A stretch of 7,724 nucleotides of DNA from Anaerolineales bacterium UBA2395 (GTDB lineage Bacteria > Chloroflexota > Anaerolineae > Anaerolineales > Villigracilaceae). Of the stretch, positions 1 to 6,423 are shown piece after piece. Each line of letters opens with the position of its first letter. The first letter of the stretch is position 1. The position numbers and the translations under genes were made by a program. The stretch is taken from NCBI GenBank assembly GCA_002343775.1, contig DDSH01000032.1:1-7724 (forward strand), given 5' to 3'. Under the pieces are notes generated by a model. It saw only the letters and a program-made list of their open reading frames with translations, made no database searches and was not told where the DNA came from.

Positions 1-3
1 CAT

Positions 4-2898
4 TCATGCCGTCATGCGGCGCACCAATGAATATTCGATCTCAAGAAACACAACCGACGAGAAGGCGATCAGATCCAACCCGGTTGCCACGAGTTTAGGA
101 TTCACCACCAGAGCGTCCAACCCGATAACACGCCTCGCGATCCATTCCTCGCGTTTGCGTGGATTGACGCCGCTTGATAAAACTTCGGCGCGCACTCCAC
201 CATCCCGCAGGATTTTCAATATCCGATCCTGAATGTCCCGTGTTCCCGTCTGGCGCAAGTAGATCAATACCTTGCGTCCCTGCTGGCGTTCAGCACGGCA
301 GAAATCCACCAGCCAGGACTCTTTGGGCATGGTTTCGTCATCGACCACAGCCGGCAGTTCCATCAATTCCTTTCGTCGAATGACTTCTCCTTTCTGATTA
401 ACTTCATCCACCTCCACCACTTCATTTCGGAAGGCGGAATTTGGGCGTGCCAGAGTCCATTGCAACCAGGTGGAAAGATAGCGTCGGTTCTTGATCGCCA
501 GGTCACGCAACTTCTTTGCCATCGAACGATATTGCCCACCAAGCTCATCCGTCATCGTGAGTGTCACTACTTCCTCCGCATAGTGAGGCAGAGCGAGACC
601 TAGATCTTTCAGGGACAAGAATACAGTTGTATCGAGCAGGCGATTGACAATGGCAGGTGAAATCCCGGGTTGCTCCTTTGCCTGATTCTGGTATCGCCGA
701 TTTCCAGTGAAACCATCCTCATCACCACCTTCCGTGGCGCGTTTACTTTTACGGGTCATCTCCAAAACACCATACAATCTTGCCCAGCGTTTTTCATCGT
801 TGAAGGCAAAGTCTTTTCGCACACTGGCATTCAGGCGATGGAGCAACCAAAAGATGGATGTGCTTCGACCTCCAAAGAAGGTTCCGGTCAGAGTCAGAGT
901 GTATTTGGTTGAGGCAACCAATTGATGAAAAGCGATACCGCGATCAGATGCCTTGGCTGCGAGTTCGTGACATTCGTCCGCGATCAGCAGTTTGAATGAG
1001 CCTCTGGCTTGTTTCGCAATGTATTCGGCGATTGCCCAGCGACGTCCGGTGAATTGGAACAAGGGTGTGCCACAAATCCGTTTTCCCCAAACTGGCTTCC
1101 TGTTTTCATCTTGTACAAGCCTGCCTTTATCATCGAGTTCATATCCGCTGATCTCAGCCTCACAAAATCTACGTTTGTCGCCAAGGTCATCAAGACTGGT
1201 TGCCAACTTGGTAAAGCCACCCGGCAGATTAATCTGAATTGGCGAGCCGCATGTTGGGCATGTCAGGGCTTCAAACACCCGCCCATCTTCATCATCCACA
1301 AACCTTTTACGCACCACGGCATGTTCCCAGCCAGCGCCATATTTTGCGGAGGTATGGGCAATCACGGCAACTGCCCTTTGCCCCAGTTCGCCTGCTTCAT
1401 AAAGATTCAGGAACCTTCTCACATCATTTACATCACCCGGATCATCCGCATTGCGACCAATCCGCTTCAATTCCATTGCTCTTGCGCCTGGGATGGTCTC
1501 TTCGATTTCCCTGATCCACTTGGGCACAAGATGAGGTGGACATACCACAATGGCGGGATAGGCATTCAGAAGTTCCATGACTGCTGAACCCACCGAGCTT
1601 TTACCCACGCCCATTTCGCCCTGCACGTTTCCAACACCGTGTTTCTTTATCGCCCTGGCAACGCCAGTTGAGATATGACGTTGCGTTGGCAACAACCCCG
1701 GTTTCTCCTGTCCGGGCAATGGCTTGCGCTTTGTTCCCAATGTATCCAGGATCGCAGTCTCTATAGAAGTTGGATCGAAGTTGTACAAAGGTCGATAGGT
1801 GGACAGGATGTGCGCCCCGATCTGATCCCCATACTTGTGCATGAACTTGGAGAGCGGATCAACGGTATCAATGATCTCGATCCCGCTCTGGCGCAGGATA
1901 GCAACGGTGGAGACGAAGCGATCACGGAAGATTTCAGAGGTTACATTCCCTTTCTTGTCTGTGTTTTCTTCGACCTTCTCCGTGACCTTCACCACCCGAC
2001 CTTTGACCAACATCGGCTTGCCATCTTCATCGGTCAGTCGCAGTGTTCCCATCATGCCGGACGCCATCAACATCGCGATGTGCCCCTTCTTTAATGGCAT
2101 GACCGGTTGCTTCAACTCACCCAAGCCACGCGATGGGTTGAGCAGATCCAGCCATTCCTTCGATGAATGCAATCCGCGTTTCTGTGTGGCATCCACGATC
2201 TCTTCCGGCTGCCAGTCCAGACGGGAGAAACGGATGGGCTGCCCTCCCGATCCTTTGTCGGTTGCAGGAAGTAATTCATACAATGGTTCTTCCACTTCCA
2301 CCAACATGGGCGGTTCCACATCTGCCCAAGCCTGTACCTGATGGACTTCCTCATGAGATGGGATCTTGTACTTCACCCGCTTGGTCGCCAGCACAATGAC
2401 CTGATTGAATCCGGTTTCGGGATAACGATAGATGCGGATGTTCTCGTAATATCCAGCCAGATGGGACGCCACATCCAGATCACGAAACAATGGATGCGGG
2501 ATGATGTAGATCAAGACACCACTACGAACCAGTTTGGGTGTGGTGGATTTCAAGAACTCCAGTTCCAGGCGTTTCTGGTCACCAAGACGATCATGGCTAT
2601 AGGGCGGGTTGAGGAACAACAGCGTGATGGACTCACTGGTCAGATGACAGGAACCCCAAGGTGTACTGAAGAGGCGGTCCATCTTTTCGGCAGCCAGTGC
2701 GGCACGAGCTGGCGAAAGTTCAGCACCCCAACTCTGACAGTTCAATGCTTTTGCAAGTATTGATGCGGCTGTGCCTTCACCAGCGCAGGGATCAAGAAGC
2801 CTGCCAGAGTCGGCAGGCTTGAAATAAGTTTTGAGCAATTGGGCTACGTTGGTTGACGTCTCGTAATACCCCATCTTTTCGATTGCGGGAGGACGCAT
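4..2898 (-). CDS. DUF6094-like N6-adenine methyltransferase fused to superfamily II helicase
   Basis: 964 residues from the chosen ATG. The N-terminal domain (about 1-180) carries a class I methyltransferase SAM motif, LLDPCAGEG (34-42), and the N6-adenine motif NPPY (97-100). A linker with PLKKGHIAML (268-277) resembles what I recall of DUF6094 fusions. The helicase half has Walker A GEMGVGKS (427-434), a DECH Walker B box (641-644), motif III TGT (671-673), a second RecA-like domain beginning around KVLIYLRQTG (876-885), and motif V ATGLDL (938-943). Four cysteines (547, 550, 579, 609) between motifs Ia and II look like a zinc site. The plan, methylase then helicase, recalls P1 DarB, so DNA modification or antirestriction is plausible but inferred. 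The ATG at 2898 has an ideal AAGGAGAT site. An in-frame GTG at 2934 lies inside a hairpin and was rejected. The protein ends at EIEYSLVRRMTA, where family members continue into motif VI, so it may be truncated, frameshifted or split. Confidence 0.93.
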   Translation of the reverse strand: MRPPAIEKMGYYETSTNVAQLLKTYFKPADSGRLLDPCAGEGTAASILAKALNCQSWGAELSPARAALAAEKMDRLFSTPWGSCHLTSESITLLFLNPPYSHDRLGDQKRLELEFLKSTTPKLVRSGVLIYIIPHPLFRDLDVASHLAGYYENIRIYRYPETGFNQVIVLATKRVKYKIPSHEEVHQVQAWADVEPPMLVEVEEPLYELLPATDKGSGGQPIRFSRLDWQPEEIVDATQKRGLHSSKEWLDLLNPSRGLGELKQPVMPLKKGHIAMLMASGMMGTLRLTDEDGKPMLVKGRVVKVTEKVEENTDKKGNVTSEIFRDRFVSTVAILRQSGIEIIDTVDPLSKFMHKYGDQIGAHILSTYRPLYNFDPTSIETAILDTLGTKRKPLPGQEKPGLLPTQRHISTGVARAIKKHGVGNVQGEMGVGKSSVGSAVMELLNAYPAIVVCPPHLVPKWIREIEETIPGARAMELKRIGRNADDPGDVNDVRRFLNLYEAGELGQRAVAVIAHTSAKYGAGWEHAVVRKRFVDDEDGRVFEALTCPTCGSPIQINLPGGFTKLATSLDDLGDKRRFCEAEISGYELDDKGRLVQDENRKPVWGKRICGTPLFQFTGRRWAIAEYIAKQARGSFKLLIADECHELAAKASDRGIAFHQLVASTKYTLTLTGTFFGGRSTSIFWLLHRLNASVRKDFAFNDEKRWARLYGVLEMTRKSKRATEGGDEDGFTGNRRYQNQAKEQPGISPAIVNRLLDTTVFLSLKDLGLALPHYAEEVVTLTMTDELGGQYRSMAKKLRDLAIKNRRYLSTWLQWTLARPNSAFRNEVVEVDEVNQKGEVIRRKELMELPAVVDDETMPKESWLVDFCRAERQQGRKVLIYLRQTGTRDIQDRILKILRDGGVRAEVLSSGVNPRKREEWIARRVIGLDALVVNPKLVATGLDLIAFSSVVFLEIEYSLVRRMTA
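2797..2820. repeat. Perfect 9-bp inverted repeat inside the methyltransferase coding region
   Basis: AAGCCTGCC and GGCAGGCTT are separated by six bases. The repeat begins about 78 bases into the methyltransferase-helicase gene and encodes residues just before SAM motif I (LLDPCAG). Neither strand has a T run after it, so it is not a terminator. It could form a stable hairpin in the early mRNA, or simply reflect chance in codon choice. Confidence 0.5.
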
Positions 2899-2903
2899 AT
2901 CAA

Positions 2904-2911
2904 ATCTCCTT
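2904..2911 (-). promoter_or_regulatory. Ribosome binding site that fixes the methyltransferase-helicase start
   Basis: On the minus strand AAGGAGAT stands five bases before the ATG at 2898. No comparable site precedes the in-frame GTG at 2934, which lies inside the hairpin at 2924-2951. This sets the protein at 964 residues instead of 976. Confidence 0.85.
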
Positions 2912-2915
2912 TTTG

Positions 2916-2951
2916 AAAATAAAATCCCCCACACCGAATGGCATGGGGGAT
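2916..2951 (-). terminator. Rho-independent-type terminator or attenuator before the methyltransferase-helicase gene
   Basis: On the minus strand ATCCCCCA pairs perfectly with TGGGGGAT (eight base pairs, 2924-2931 with 2944-2951). The 12-base loop could add a further CC/GG pairing. The stem is followed by TTTATTTT. It lies 19 bases beyond the stop of the 129-residue gene. The next ribosome binding site begins only a few bases after the T run, so a promoter cannot fit between them. It may therefore be a partial terminator, an attenuator or an mRNA-end stabiliser. The opposite strand has no T run directly after the stem. Confidence 0.72.
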
Positions 2952-2970
2952 CAAGTCGAATTTTGTTTTC

Positions 2971-3360
2971 TTACTTCACCTTACAGAACAACCGCCCGGC
3001 GATGTTCACAAAGCCGAGCGGTTCATTCTTCTCCAGGTCAACGAACTCAGGCAAACCGCGCGACCAGTCCGATTCTGAATGACGAAACTGAATCACCAGC
3101 GTGCGATGTTCCTTGCGGAGACCGGTCCACAACTGCCAGACCTCTCCACGTCCATCACAGATGGTGAACTCGAAGCGCTGGAGCGCTGCTTCTGCCATAA
3201 CTTGTTTCTTTGTCTTCACTGGAATTTTCACATTCACGAACTTCAGCAGATGCTGCCAGTCGGCTTTACGCATTTGCGCCAGCCAGTATGCCAGGGGATC
3301 GTTCGAATTCAAGGCTTTGTTCATATCGAAGATCTCCTCTGCGGGAATGGAACGTAACAT
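2971..3360 (-). CDS. Conserved-looking hypothetical protein, 129 residues
   Basis: I do not recognise a family. The protein is mixed in character, with a basic stretch VNVKIPVKTKKQV in its first half and Trp-rich segments (WLAQMRKADW, VWQLWTGL). It ends FCKVK. No membrane segment or signal peptide is visible. The reading frame is open further upstream to 3549, but that part runs through the neighbouring gene in another frame and has a shadow-like composition. The ATG at 3360 has a perfect AGGAGG site and lies ten bases after the previous stop. A second in-frame ATG at 3324, giving 117 residues, also has an AGGAG site, so either or both starts could be used. It is the last gene of the seven-gene unit and is followed by a terminator-like hairpin. 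Confidence 0.82.
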   Translation of the reverse strand: MLRSIPAEEIFDMNKALNSNDPLAYWLAQMRKADWQHLLKFVNVKIPVKTKKQVMAEAALQRFEFTICDGRGEVWQLWTGLRKEHRTLVIQFRHSESDWSRGLPEFVDLEKNEPLGFVNIAGRLFCKVK

Positions 3361-3366
3361 GGGTTG

Positions 3367-3372
3367 CCTCCT
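3367..3372 (-). promoter_or_regulatory. AGGAGG ribosome binding site overlapping the upstream stop codon
   Basis: The minus strand reads TAGGAGG, so the TAG stop of the 358-residue gene (3371-3373) shares bases with the ribosome binding site. The spacing to the ATG at 3360 is six bases. This supports 3360 as the start of the 129-residue gene and suggests that its translation is coupled to the gene before it. Confidence 0.8.
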
Positions 3373-4447
3373 ATATCTTAAAGACTTCCTGCTCCAGCAG
3401 GTTCTGCACCAGATCCTGCCAGGGTTTGGACAGATCGAGTCTGACTCCCCCGCGGCAATCCCCGCCCGTAACCAGCCGCTGAATGTATTCTGCATCCAGC
3501 GCATACTCCCAGAGCGTCTTTGCCCACACGTCCGGGATGGGAAAGGCAAGCGTCTCCTGCAGGCGTTTCAAAGTCAGCGCCTGCAACTGCGCTTCAACCT
3601 TCCCATCTTCAAAGACCAGGGCATAGGCTGCATCATCCTTTGCCTCCCACTTGCCAGGCAATGCCTTGCGGCAGATGATCCCGGCGTGCAGGATGTTGAA
3701 CTCCGGCAATGGCTGTGTCAGCATCTTCACTTCGCCATCAGCAAGCACCGATGTGCCGCGCATGGAACAACTCCCTTTGCCACGGATCAACGACGCCCAG
3801 AGACTCTCCACACTGGTCTTGTGCGCGGCGATCCCGACATACACCAACGTATGCTGATAGGGTCTATCTTGAAGCACAGCAAAGCCGGTGACATCGGCGC
3901 GCGTATGGGCATTGGTCAGGGCGGGAATGCGTCCTTCCGGGTAGAGGTGCTGAACAGGAGAGACATCCTCCACCGGTTCGATGCGATAGACGTACACACC
4001 AGCATTGACCCGCACCAATTCCTGGTTGATGTCCCGCAGCAATTCATGCGCGTTCAAGCCCACGTTGATGGCAGTGAAGGTGATCTTGATCTCCTCCACC
4101 TGAATGCGGACGGTGCGTGCGTTCATGTCCACAGTTGCGCTCCCCGGCAACCACTCCTTGATGTTCTTCAAGACAGGCGGCAGATCAGCGCCGGGAGACG
4201 GCGTGAACCACAACGCCCCATGAAACGGAACATTGGGAACAGACTCGAACTTTCCATACGGCGCGGTATACCGATCCCTGCCCTGAAACTCCACATCAGG
4301 CAGATCGTTCAACGCGGGCAGCCAGAACTGCTCATAGGAAGACACGAGGATCTTGCCATTCGCGGCTGCCTCTCTTAGAGCAGTCCTCAATTCTTCAATG
4401 CGTTCCTTGATGTATTCATCTTCATACGGTTCAATCCATGCGTACAT
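3371..4447 (-). CDS. Hypothetical protein, 358 residues
   Basis: This is the largest protein of the seven-gene unit, and I do not recognise its family. The N-terminus (about 8-30) is a charged helix rich in E, K and R. The middle (about 80-240) looks like alternating beta strands, with segments such as VRIQVEEIKITF and GVYVYRIE. The C-terminal third is helical and contains a few scattered cysteines with no clear metal motif. No transmembrane segment or signal peptide is visible, so it is probably cytoplasmic. The ATG overlaps the TAA stop of the upstream gene by one base (TAATG) and has GGAGGA four bases ahead, inside the last codons of that gene. The pair is therefore very likely translationally coupled. 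A long open frame on the opposite strand (3101-4378) is a shadow of this gene. Confidence 0.88.
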   Translation of the reverse strand: MYAWIEPYEDEYIKERIEELRTALREAAANGKILVSSYEQFWLPALNDLPDVEFQGRDRYTAPYGKFESVPNVPFHGALWFTPSPGADLPPVLKNIKEWLPGSATVDMNARTVRIQVEEIKITFTAINVGLNAHELLRDINQELVRVNAGVYVYRIEPVEDVSPVQHLYPEGRIPALTNAHTRADVTGFAVLQDRPYQHTLVYVGIAAHKTSVESLWASLIRGKGSCSMRGTSVLADGEVKMLTQPLPEFNILHAGIICRKALPGKWEAKDDAAYALVFEDGKVEAQLQALTLKRLQETLAFPIPDVWAKTLWEYALDAEYIQRLVTGGDCRGGVRLDLSKPWQDLVQNLLEQEVFKI

Positions 4448-4710
4448 TATTCCTCCGGGGTAGTGATGGTGAGATGGAAATCCAGCAGCCCGAAGACTTC
4501 CCCTTCCTCGGGGTCGTCACCAGCTGTGACCGTGGGCTGGTATTCGCTGAGATACCGCCAGTCCAGGATGTGGCTTGTCTCTGAGCAGATGCCGTTCTCG
4601 GATAGCAGTTCGGACATTTCATCGGCGACGGAGTCAGGGTCGGCATCCTCCGCGACCGCGATCTGGATGGTCAGGATGCGAACCTGCTGATTTGGTTTTA
4701 CGGCGTGCAT
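4447..4710 (-). CDS. Very acidic small hypothetical protein, 87 residues
   Basis: I do not recognise a named family. By hand count about 19 Asp/Glu stand against three Lys/Arg, so the protein is strongly negative. It starts with a beta-strand-like segment (VRILTIQIAVAED), followed by an acidic helix (DSVADEMSELL), ILDWRYL, and an acidic tail (GDDPEEGEVF). The fold may be ferredoxin-like, but that is a guess. The start lies inside the end of the upstream gene (13-base overlap) with GAGG four bases ahead. The stop overlaps the next ATG as TAATG. The charge and size fit a DNA-mimic protein, such as some antirestriction factors, but no specific motif proves this. Confidence 0.82.
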   Translation of the reverse strand: MHAVKPNQQVRILTIQIAVAEDADPDSVADEMSELLSENGICSETSHILDWRYLSEYQPTVTAGDDPEEGEVFGLLDFHLTITTPEE

Positions 4711-5264
4711 GTTGCCTCACTTTCCTCCACATGGATGCAGTCCTCCTCGCGCACGACCAACAGCCACGGCTCGACCTCCTCCGAATGGCGCGGCTCGCAA
4801 CCGATAAAGATTGGCACCTTCGGTGTTTCGTCCGCCAGCGATTTGGCAAGCGCGAGCACCTTCGGCAGATTGCCGTGAATGTGGTCCGGGAATAACCCGA
4901 TCTGTTGGGCGATCAGGTTTCCCTTGCGCCACACCTTGAAGACACCTTGCACGTCCGGATAACGCTCTTCGGGCAGGCGTTTCCAGTCCAGGTGATATTC
5001 CTGCAGGGCGACCTCCAGCATGATCCATGTGATACCCAGTTCAGGGTCATGCCCTTCAAAGAGATCCTTCAAGACTGCGACCGCGTCATCCTTTGTGATC
5101 GGGATGCCCGCGTTCAGGGCGGTTTCCAACAAATCACCGACCTGCCAGATGGGGGCGATCTTGTCCTGCCAGTAGTGGTGCAGGATGCGCAGCACGTCTT
5201 CATTCGGAATGTGCAGTTCGGTTGAAATGGCGGACGCCATTTCTTCAATGACATGATCGTTCAT
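4698..5264 (-). CDS. Hypothetical protein, 188 residues
   Basis: I do not recognise a family with confidence. The first 100 residues look helical and acidic. The phrase DPELGITWIMLEVALQEY (73-90) resembles a 'hDAxhGINWDhh' pattern I recall in uncharacterised plasmid and phage proteins, which is weak evidence. The second half (about 105-175) looks alpha/beta, with short strands VPIFIGCE and WLLVVREED. The ATG at 5264 is preceded by AAGGA with seven-base spacing, and that site overlaps the stop of the previous gene, leaving only 11 bases between the two genes. The last 13 bases are shared with the start of the acidic 87-residue gene. No signal peptide or membrane segment is visible. Confidence 0.86.
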   Translation of the reverse strand: MNDHVIEEMASAISTELHIPNEDVLRILHHYWQDKIAPIWQVGDLLETALNAGIPITKDDAVAVLKDLFEGHDPELGITWIMLEVALQEYHLDWKRLPEERYPDVQGVFKVWRKGNLIAQQIGLFPDHIHGNLPKVLALAKSLADETPKVPIFIGCEPRHSEEVEPWLLVVREEDCIHVEESEATCTP

Positions 5265-5275
5265 GGTTTATTCCT

Positions 5276-5593
5276 TTACAGATGCAAATGGGAATAGGTC
5301 ATGCCATCATCACCAAGCAGAGAGTAATGAATGGCATAGGCTATGCGGATGTAGCGGCGTGCGCCGCGTTCGAAGCGGAAGAGGGGTTCGTTTTCGTACA
5401 GATATTTTTTGGATGTACGGCGAAAGATTGTCCAGCCAATGGCATCCGGCGCACCAGGTTGACTGCGTTCGATCTGGACGTGTACACCGCTCCGCAACAA
5501 GGACAGGGTCCGCTCCAGAGTCAGCGGAAGCGCAGCCTCCGGCAGGGTTGCCTTGAAGGGCAGGATGACCAGGTACGGTTTGGTCGGCATCAT
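5276..5593 (-). CDS. Hypothetical protein, 105 residues
   Basis: I do not recognise a family. It begins with a strand-like hydrophobic stretch (PYLVILPFKATL), continues with a helix (LERTLSLLR) and a strand (GVHVQIER), then a basic segment (FRRTSKKYLYENE) and a Tyr/Arg-rich C-terminal half (RGARRYIRIAYAIHY). It is one of the few basic proteins in an otherwise acidic set. The first ATG overlaps the previous stop as ATGA (5590-5593), followed at once by a second in-frame ATG at 5590. There is no strong ribosome binding site, so translation probably depends on ribosomes finishing the gene before it. Confidence 0.82.
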   Translation of the reverse strand: MMPTKPYLVILPFKATLPEAALPLTLERTLSLLRSGVHVQIERSQPGAPDAIGWTIFRRTSKKYLYENEPLFRFERGARRYIRIAYAIHYSLLGDDGMTYSHLHL

Positions 5594-6018
5594 GGTGTCC
5601 CGTCCCCTTGTGTATCGAGCCAGCGCTTTAGCTCCTGCCTTTCCTTTTCGATCTGCTGAATGAGATCATCACGCACCCACGTCTCATCCCAGCCGGTATG
5701 ATGTGCCTGCTCCAATTCCTTCAAGAAGTTGGTAATGTCGCGTTTTTCCTCAGGGACAGGATCAAAGGTGGGATCGGTGGTCGCCTCCACGGAAACATAC
5801 TCATGCCAGGGATGATCGTCCTCGCTCACGACAGCGAAGAAGCGTTCCTCAACCTGCACCTGCCGGGCGATGAAGAACAATCCATCGGAGAGAAGGGAAC
5901 GTATTTGTTTATCAACTTCCTCATCGGTCAACAGGGTTTCATTCGAGAGGATGACCTCACCATGCTGCTTGTAATTGCTGGCATCGCGGTACATGTAGAC
6001 AAAGCGCACGTTAGTCAT
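5590..6018 (-). CDS. Conserved hypothetical protein of mobile-element type, 142 residues
   Basis: Two signatures stand out: YMYRDASNY (8-16) and DDHPWHEY (67-74). Between them lies a helix followed by LFFIARQVQ. I recall uncharacterised proteins on plasmids and in phages with a similar 'YRDAxNYK...FIAxQV...DDHxWHE' pattern, but I know of no function. The His, Asp and Glu residues of the second signature could bind a metal or act catalytically, which is speculation. The C-terminal third is charged and probably a coiled helix (IQQIEKERQELKRWLD). The start overlaps the upstream gene by eight bases, with GGAGG eleven bases ahead. The stop overlaps the next start as ATGA. The protein is acidic overall. 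Confidence 0.87.
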   Translation of the reverse strand: MTNVRFVYMYRDASNYKQHGEVILSNETLLTDEEVDKQIRSLLSDGLFFIARQVQVEERFFAVVSEDDHPWHEYVSVEATTDPTFDPVPEEKRDITNFLKELEQAHHTGWDETWVRDDLIQQIEKERQELKRWLDTQGDGTP

Positions 6019-6409
6019 TCGAGACCCTGCCTCCCTCCGCCCAGCCTTGTGCCTTGATATTGCGCGCCCACATGCTCAGGAAGGAGGAGACCTGCTTGTG
6101 GAAGCGGGTGTCGATGAAGGTCTTGCCGTCCCGTTCGATGAACTTCGAGCGATACCCGAAGAAGGCTTGGGTGATGCCGGTCGGCACCCAGGAGGGATAA
6201 TGCAATTCCACATCCGGGTCGGCGATCAGGTCGCCGTTCTGCTCGAAGTAGTGCGCGACGCTGATCATCTCGCCGTGACGCTCGATCACCAAAGGCTGGT
6301 AGCCTGTTTTCTCAAAACGAACATGGAAGGAGTCCTTCGTTTGGAATTCCTCCAACAGGTTGTGTGACTTCAACAGATGTTCGATGGTTTCTTGAAAGAG
6401 TGTGGTCAT
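6011..6409 (-). CDS. DUF6908-like hypothetical protein, 132 residues
   Basis: The segment from PLVIERHGEMISVAHY to HYFEQNGD (53-60) and DPDVELHY is the type of pattern I associate with DUF6908 proteins of conjugative elements and phages. The assignment is from memory and tentative, and the function is unknown. The N-terminus is helical (TLFQETIEHLLKSHNLLEEF), followed by mainly beta structure and a C-terminal helix rich in Trp and basic residues. The chosen ATG at 6409 has GGAG eight bases ahead. An in-frame TTG at 6457 was rejected because it lies in the terminator stem. This is the first gene of the seven-gene unit. It starts 14 bases after the T run of the hairpin and overlaps the next gene by eight bases. 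Confidence 0.87.
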   Translation of the reverse strand: MTTLFQETIEHLLKSHNLLEEFQTKDSFHVRFEKTGYQPLVIERHGEMISVAHYFEQNGDLIADPDVELHYPSWVPTGITQAFFGYRSKFIERDGKTFIDTRFHKQVSSFLSMWARNIKAQGWAEGGRVSND

Positions 6410-6417
6410 TTTGGTTT

Positions 6418-6421
6418 CTCC
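6418..6421 (-). promoter_or_regulatory. Ribosome binding site GGAG of the first gene of the seven-gene unit
   Basis: GGAG stands eight bases before the ATG at 6409 and almost touches the T run of the hairpin at 6424-6457. The bases TGGAG around it are an exact complement of CTCCA in the 3' arm of that hairpin, so the site could be masked when the main stem does not form. Confidence 0.7.
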
Positions 6422-6423
6422 AT

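Noticed and set aside
1..3. ATG at the left edge (bases 3 to 1) as the start of a downstream gene
   Set aside because: Only one codon is inside the window. It could be a real start following the TGA, or part of the lost helicase C-terminus, but nothing here can decide this.
1009..2341. Several plus-strand open frames (for example 1009-1587, 1675-2094 and 1835-2341)
   Set aside because: They lie opposite the methyltransferase-helicase gene, which has recognisable catalytic motifs throughout. The plus-strand products show no motifs and mutually overlap.
2899..2934. GTG start at 2934 giving a 976-residue methyltransferase-helicase
   Set aside because: The extra 12 codons are encoded by the terminator-like hairpin, its T run and the ribosome binding site itself. 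The ATG at 2898 has an ideal site.
3361..3549. Upstream start at 3549 giving a 192-residue form of the 129-residue protein
   Set aside because: The first 63 codons lie inside the 358-residue gene in another frame and read like a shadow. AGGAGG stands immediately before the ATG at 3360.
3101..4378. A 425-codon open frame on the plus strand
   Set aside because: It is antisense to the 358-residue gene, whose start, ribosome binding site and overlap with its neighbour are all convincing. The plus-strand translation is rich in Cys, His, Arg and Gln without any domain pattern, which is typical of a shadow frame.
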